Shown here piece by piece: positions 34,789 to 36,644 of a stretch of 36,644 nt of DNA (position 1 is its first letter; each line of letters opens with the position of its first letter). Origin of the DNA: an uncultured Myxococcales bacterium (GTDB taxonomy: Bacteria; Myxococcota_A; Polyangia; Nannocystales; Nannocystaceae). A model generated the notes under the pieces. The model was not told the origin of the DNA. It saw only the letters and a list, made by a program, of their open reading frames with translations, and made no database searches. Position numbers and translations under genes: made by a program. The stretch is from assembly GCA_902826865.1 (NCBI GenBank), contig CADEGN010000039.1, forward strand, positions 4,176-40,819, in the 5' to 3' direction.

Positions 34789-35029
34789 CCGATCGCTCGG
34801 CGCAATTCACCGACCGCCCTCTCAAGCATACCGAGACCGGGCGCCGCCCTCTAGTCCCGCGGTTCGCAGCGTGGCCAGCAACCTCGAGCACTGCACACCA
34901 GCTCCGTTGCCAAAGCCCGCAGCGCGCGGGCTCGCGAGCGCGTACAATGAAACCGACGGCGTGGATCTCGATAGAGGACATCGTCGGGTTTCATCGCACC
35001 GGAACGTAGCGCCCGCCCGGGGCGCAAGG
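34789..35029. other. Divergent intergenic region with a perfect hairpin
   Basis: 241 bp between the divergent von Willebrand lipoprotein and dacB genes. AGCCCGC (34914-34920) pairs with GCGGGCT (34926-34932) around a five-base loop. No T-tract follows and no gene ends here, so an operator or a leader structure is as likely as anything. I see no convincing promoter consensus. Confidence 0.35.
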
Positions 35030-36595
35030 GTGCCCCGGCGCGCGTTTGCCTGCCTGTTCGGCTTGGTTCTCGGACTCGTCGGGGCCGCGACCGGTGCGCG
35101 CGAATCCGCTGCCGCCCCCGACGTGGGTGCAGCGGCGGCGCCGGTGCAAGTGTCGGCGCCGACGCTGGGCGGGCAAATCGACGCGGTCCTCGCCCAGCCG
35201 TTCCTCGCGCCGGCCCAAATCGGCGTCCACGTGGTCGACCTCGCCAACGGCGAGACGCTGTACGAACGCAACGCGGAGCTTGCCCTCAACCCCGCGAGCA
35301 ACGTCAAGCTGGCCACCACGGCCGCCGCCCTGGCCGCGCTCGGGCCTGCATTTCGCTACACGACGCGGCTGTACCACGCTGATGCCACCGCCGACGCCGG
35401 AACGATCGACGGCGATTTGTGGCTGCGCGGCGGCGGGGACCCGGGGTTCGTAACCGAGGACCTCTACGCGATGGTCGCGGACCTCCGCGCGCGCGGGTAT
35501 CGCCGGATCACCGGCGGCGTTGTCGTGGACAGCCGACACTTCGACCGCGACGAGCTCCCGCCCGGTTTCGATCAAAAGGAGGAGCTCGCGTCCTACCGCG
35601 CGATGGCGGGCGCGACCTCGCTCAACTTCAACACATTCGTGGTCCGTGCACGGCCCGGCGAGCGCCTCGACGTGGTTCCGTACGTGGCGATCGATCCCCC
35701 GGTGCCAAGCATCGAGCTGGTCAACGAGGCGATCACTCGCGACGGACATCTCGATCGGCTCACCATCGCCGTCGACCACAATCGCCGGCAAAACCTGACC
35801 AAGGTGACGGTGCGTGGCACCCTCGGCGTCGACGCCGGGTCGCAGTCGTACCGCTATCCGGTGGCCGATCCGTCGCGCTACGCCGGTGAGGTCTTGGCGA
35901 TGCTCCTGCGCCAGCGAGGGTTCAAGCTTGGACGTAACAAGGTCCGCCTCGCGCCGGTGCCGCCCGACGGAGTACTCGTCGGCGTCCATCACTCCGCCCC
36001 CCTGTCGGTGCTTATCCGGGCGGTGAACAAGCACTCGAACAACTTCATGGCCGAGCAGATCCTGAAGTCGCTGGCCCCTGTCGGGGAGCCCGCGAGTTTC
36101 GCCGCCGCGATCGAGCGCGAGCGCCGGCAGCTGCTCGACCTCGGTCTGCCCCCCACCGGCGTGCAGCTCAGCAATGGGTCCGGTCTGTATGATACCAACC
36201 GGATGACCGCGGCAGCATTCACGTCTCTGCTCGCGGCCATGCACGCCGACTTCCGCGTGGGCTCCGACTTCATGGCCTCGCTGGCGATCATGGGCGTGGA
36301 CGGCACGACGCGCAGTCGGCTCCAGGCGAGCGATCGCCGTGGGTACGTCAGGGCCAAAACCGGGACCCTCGACGGCGTTTACTGCCTGTCGGGATACGCC
36401 GGTGCGCCCGGGCGTGATCCGGTCGCCTTCTCGATCCTCTTCAACGGTCTCACGAAGGCGGACGCCAGCATGGCCCGCGATGCCCACAACCGCATCGCCG
36501 AGCTCATTGCCCGCCACGCCGCGGGCGAGCCGCTCGTCACCGTCACCGAGCCTCCGGCGCCCGCCACCCTTGGCTCGGGCACCGAAGGCGACTAG
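35030..36595 (+). CDS. dacB: D-alanyl-D-alanine carboxypeptidase/endopeptidase, PBP4/DacB type (S13)
   Basis: A 521-residue penicillin-binding protein from GTG 35030, which begins a signal peptide (AFACLFGLVLGLVGAATGA). The three active-site motifs are complete: SxxK at Ser90-Lys93 (NPASNVKLATT), SxN at 336-338 (KHSNNFMAEQ) and KTG at 443-445 (RAKTGTLDGVY). A domain inserted between the first and second motif, with DLWLRGGGDPGF and GGVVVDSRHFDRDELPPGF, is the PBP4 type. The enzyme trims or cleaves D-Ala-D-Ala bonds in peptidoglycan in the periplasm. The frame is open upstream to 34523, antisense to the lipoprotein gene, but lacks export features, so I chose the later start. The C-terminus (PPAPATLGSGTEGD) is extra and disordered. 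Confidence 0.92.
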   Translation: MPRRAFACLFGLVLGLVGAATGARESAAAPDVGAAAAPVQVSAPTLGGQIDAVLAQPFLAPAQIGVHVVDLANGETLYERNAELALNPASNVKLATTAAALAALGPAFRYTTRLYHADATADAGTIDGDLWLRGGGDPGFVTEDLYAMVADLRARGYRRITGGVVVDSRHFDRDELPPGFDQKEELASYRAMAGATSLNFNTFVVRARPGERLDVVPYVAIDPPVPSIELVNEAITRDGHLDRLTIAVDHNRRQNLTKVTVRGTLGVDAGSQSYRYPVADPSRYAGEVLAMLLRQRGFKLGRNKVRLAPVPPDGVLVGVHHSAPLSVLIRAVNKHSNNFMAEQILKSLAPVGEPASFAAAIERERRQLLDLGLPPTGVQLSNGSGLYDTNRMTAAAFTSLLAAMHADFRVGSDFMASLAIMGVDGTTRSRLQASDRRGYVRAKTGTLDGVYCLSGYAGAPGRDPVAFSILFNGLTKADASMARDAHNRIAELIARHAAGEPLVTVTEPPAPATLGSGTEGD

Positions 36596-36644
36596 TCCTG
36601 AAACAAGCGATGGGGGAAGAAGCGCGCGCTGAGCGGAGGCGTCG

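Noticed and set aside
34523..35029. N-terminal extension of the dacB frame across the start of the lipoprotein gene
   Set aside because: The extra 169 residues are antisense to the lipoprotein gene and its promoter region, lack export features, and would hide the signal peptide that begins at 35030.
34991..36517. 508-residue open frame antisense to dacB
   Set aside because: Long antisense frames are common at this GC content; the plus strand encodes a complete S13 enzyme with all motifs.

Overview
The window reads as chromosomal DNA of a high-GC member of the Myxococcota. The evidence is the strongly GC-biased third codon positions, the many GTG starts and ATGA/GTGA gene overlaps, a secreted metallopeptidase ending in a MYXO-CTERM-like tail, cysteine-rich secreted proteins, and a lipoprotein with a Ser/Thr/Gly linker. 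A Nannocystaceae-like origin is a guess from the style of that lipoprotein. I see no rRNA, tRNA, insertion sequence, phage or CRISPR array.

Layout. Positions 1-3303 hold the end of a DNA methyltransferase (minus), a secreted protein of unknown function, and a double CDP-alcohol phosphatidyltransferase whose second half resembles phosphatidylserine synthase. imuB (3481-4965) follows a GTTC-containing box just before its start codon. A nearly identical box lies in front of dnaE2 at 17764, so the two partners of a damage-induced mutagenic polymerase appear co-regulated although about 12.8 kb apart.

The centrepiece lies between them (4962-11557): a compact RiPP cluster of the graspetide (omega-ester peptide) type. 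A leftward operon encodes a 67-residue precursor, a MvdC/MvdD-like ATP-grasp macrocyclase and a PpiC/SurA-related maturation protein. A divergent rightward operon encodes a HlyD-like adaptor, a C39-peptidase ABC exporter and a second HlyD-like adaptor. The precursor has a canonical VSGG double-glycine leader for the C39 peptidase and a Thr/Trp/Asp-rich core. The expected sequence is ester or amide cross-linking by the ATP-grasp enzyme, then leader removal and export by the ABC protein. The shared 250-bp intergenic region holds a terminator-like hairpin in the leader of the export operon.

Positions 11551-12482 carry two overlapping hotdog thioesterase genes. Positions 12807-17649 carry an ABC operon (ATPase-permease-ATPase-permease) followed closely by an MCE/MlaD-family protein with an unusual eight-cysteine insertion in its MCE domain.

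After dnaE2 come a histidine phosphatase, a DUF885 lipoprotein-like metallohydrolase and an unrecognised lipoprotein-like protein. A six-gene leftward group (31480 to 25216) encodes the MYXO-CTERM metallopeptidase, a small membrane protein, an HTTM membrane protein, a DUF4202 protein, a ferredoxin-NADP reductase-like flavoprotein and a carbon-nitrogen hydrolase. The right end holds an S41-family protease lipoprotein, a cysteine-rich von Willebrand A lipoprotein and a DacB/PBP4-type D-Ala-D-Ala carboxypeptidase.
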